From positions 1 through 64,000 of the forward strand of contig JACESF010000013.1 in the NCBI GenBank assembly GCA_013911975.1: a stretch of DNA of 64,000 nt, given 5' to 3'. The stretch's first letter is position 1; each line of letters starts with the position of its first letter. The stretch is from Hyphomicrobiales bacterium. Lineage in GTDB: Bacteria; Pseudomonadota; Alphaproteobacteria; Rhizobiales; Xanthobacteraceae. This document shows, in pieces, positions 62,657 through 64,000 of this stretch. A program made the translations under genes and the position numbers. The notes below the pieces were generated by a model, which was not told where the DNA came from, searched no databases, and was given only the letters and a program-made list of their open reading frames with translations.

Positions 62657-63059
62657 CGGTCCACCCTCCATTCTTGTTGGCAATCCCCTGTGAAGGGGCG
62701 GCATTTTTGATGTTCTCGGCCCAGATGGGCGGGAGGCAGGGGTCAGGTCGGCGCCAACGCGTCGCCTGATGCCCGATGACCGCTTAAACGCCGGCTTTGG
62801 GGAAAGGTTCCGGCGCGTGGCGGAAAAATCCGGTCCGCGTGCGACGCCGGCCGGAAAGGCCCCTCAGGGGGCGACACTGCGTGCCCGCGACTGCCGAACG
62901 TGCTTCGAACGGGCGCGGCGCGACGCATGCATCCTGCGGCCGGGCGCCCCGCGCATCTCGGCCCGCATGACGGAAGCTTGAGCGTGATGGAGAAGGCGCG
63001 GCCTGTCCATGGGAAATGGACAGGCCGCGATGAATAATCCGCGATCGACCGGCGCTCGG
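62657..63059. other. Intergenic region with one palindrome
   Basis: This 403-bp gap has one strong stem, CGCGGCCTGTCCAT / ATGGACAGGCCGCG (62997-63029), without a T-run. It probably serves the 3' end of the leftward binding-protein gene. The 70-residue ORF at 62769-62981 has no ribosome site or family pattern, and I see no other gene. Confidence 0.55.
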
Positions 63060-64000
63060 TCACTCCACCTTGGCGCCGGAGAGCTTCACCACCTTGGACC
63101 ACTTCTCCATCTCGGCCTTCTGGAAGGCCGCGAATTCGGGCGGGCTCATGATGCGGATGTCGGCGCCCACCTCGGCATAGCGCTGCTTTACCGCCGGGTC
63201 CTCGAGGGCCTTGTTCACGTCGGCGTTGAGCTTGTCCACGATGGCCTTGGGCGTGCCCGCGGGCGCGAACAGGCCGAACCAGGACGAGGCGTCGAAGCCG
63301 GGGATGCCGGATTCCGCGATGGTGGGCACGTCGGGCAGGGCCGGGGAGCGCTGGGCCGAGGTGACGGCGATGGCGCGCAGGGCGCCGGCGCGGATCTGGC
63401 CGATGGAGGAGGGCAGGTTGTCGAACATCACGTCCACCTGGCCGCCCACGAGGTCGTTCACCGCCGGGCCGGAGCCGCGATAGGGGACGTGAGTGAGATC
63501 GACGCCGGTGGCCTGCTTGAACATCTCGCCGGACAGGTGGATGGAGGTGCCGTTGCCGGACGAGGCCATGGTCAGCGGGGGCTTGGCCGCCTTGGCTTCG
63601 GCGATGAATTCCTGGACCGTCTTGGCCTTCACCTTGGTGGGGTTGACCTCGAGCACGTTGGGCACGCCCGCCACGAAGGCCACGGGCACGAAGTCCTTGG
63701 CGGTGTCATAGGGCATCTTGGAATAGAGCGCGGCGTTGATGGCGTGGGTGCCCACCGTGCCCATGACGAGGGTGTAGCCATCCGGCTCCGCCTTCGCCAC
63801 GTTGTCGGCGCCCGAATTGCCGCCGGCCCCGGCCTTGTTCTCGACGATGACCGTCTGGCCCAGCGACTTGGTCAGGTGCTCGGCCATGATGCGGGCGAAG
63901 ATGTCCGTGGTGCCGCCGGCGGAGAAGGGGACGATCATGCGGATCGGCTTGGTGGGATAGGCCTGGGCCATGGCGCCGCCGGCGGCGGCGAGGGTGACGG
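63060..64000 (-). CDS. Tripartite tricarboxylate transporter binding protein (Bug family), N-terminus cut by window edge
   Basis: The gene runs off the right edge. The frame continues past the ATG in the track as [13 protein letters not shown], the end of a signal peptide, so that ATG is internal. The mature protein begins [20 protein letters not shown] and has the Bug/TctC order: [46 protein letters not shown] and [10 protein letters not shown]. These periplasmic proteins bind small carboxylates for a TctAB permease; the ligand is not known. About 313 residues are visible. Confidence 0.93.
   Translation of the reverse strand, partial: VTLAAAGGAMAQAYPTKPIRMIVPFSAGGTTDIFARIMAEHLTKSLGQTVIVENKAGAGGNSGADNVAKAEPDGYTLVMGTVGTHAINAALYSKMPYDTAKDFVPVAFVAGVPNVLEVNPTKVKAKTVQEFIAEAKAAKPPLTMASSGNGTSIHLSGEMFKQATGVDLTHVPYRGSGPAVNDLVGGQVDVMFDNLPSSIGQIRAGALRAIAVTSAQRSPALPDVPTIAESGIPGFDASSWFGLFAPAGTPKAIVDKLNADVNKALEDPAVKQRYAEVGADIRIMSPPEFAAFQKAEMEKWSKVVKLSGAKVE

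Noticed and set aside
62769-62981. 70-residue ORF between the DUF982 gene and the binding-protein gene
   Set aside because: It has no ribosome site and no family pattern, and its composition looks like random high-GC sequence.

Overview
This window looks like chromosomal DNA from a high-GC alphaproteobacterium, most likely a member of the Hyphomicrobiales, perhaps near Xanthobacter or Azorhizobium. The reasons are the base composition (high GC nearly everywhere), the split ATP synthase operon (atpHAGDC without the F0 genes), the RibBX-type riboflavin protein, the rhizobial-type DUF982 and DUF1194 proteins, and the urt-ure nitrogen cluster. The family placement is inference from gene content; no search was run.

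Layout. 1-10.3 kb: the 5' part of priA (leftward), a DUF1697 gene, then a conserved housekeeping run obgE, proB, proA, nadD, rsfS, rlmH, an envC-like gene and ctpA, interrupted by one leftward SDR oxidoreductase. 10.4-13.4 kb: a complete polar amino-acid ABC transporter. 13.6-18.7 kb: atpHAGDC. 18.7-19.15 kb: a gene-free stretch with three 49-bp repeats that end in inverted GAACGAA/TTCGTTC. 19.2-25.2 kb: a methyltransferase/hydrolase pair, a glycosyltransferase, dxs and two secreted proteins. 25.6-35.6 kb: two RNA methyltransferases, DUF4142 and DUF1194 proteins, an HTH-RibBX fusion with a double palindromic operator, aroC, a CNNM-type transporter, a phosphatase, two duplicated secreted proteins and fabI. 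35.75 kb: tRNA-Pro(CGG). 36-44.3 kb: a chemotaxis receptor, a secreted protein, an MFS transporter coupled to a HdeD-like membrane protein, a Nif11-like leader peptide, mgtE, a beta-carbonic anhydrase and a 25-residue membrane microprotein.

44.3-57.6 kb is one nitrogen-acquisition unit: the urea ABC transporter urtABCDE followed by urease genes ureD, ureAB (fused), ureC, ureE, ureF and ureG. It starts behind a sigma-54 type -24/-12 promoter and a 19-bp inverted repeat, which fits nitrogen (NtrC-type) control. Urea is imported, hydrolysed by the nickel urease, and nickel is delivered by UreE/UreG with UreD/UreF. The operon is not intact in the usual sense. A formaldehyde-activating-like gene sits between ureAB and ureC, a palindromic element sits between urtD and urtE, and a scar lies between ureC and ureE. 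The scar holds an AT-rich uracil-DNA-glycosylase-like gene, a decayed ureE head joined to a second copy of the ureC tail, and a Dps-family gene. The structure reads as an old tandem duplication that has collected cargo.

57.6-64 kb: a single-domain response regulator, efp with the divergent lysine-ligase gene epmA, a lipoprotein hydrolase, a Nudix hydrolase with a long low-complexity tail, a DUF982 protein, and a tripartite-transporter binding protein cut by the right edge.

The least ordinary items are the urease scar with its AT-rich cargo gene, the HTH-RibBX fusion with its operator pair and second start, the 49-bp repeats, and the Nif11-like peptide.
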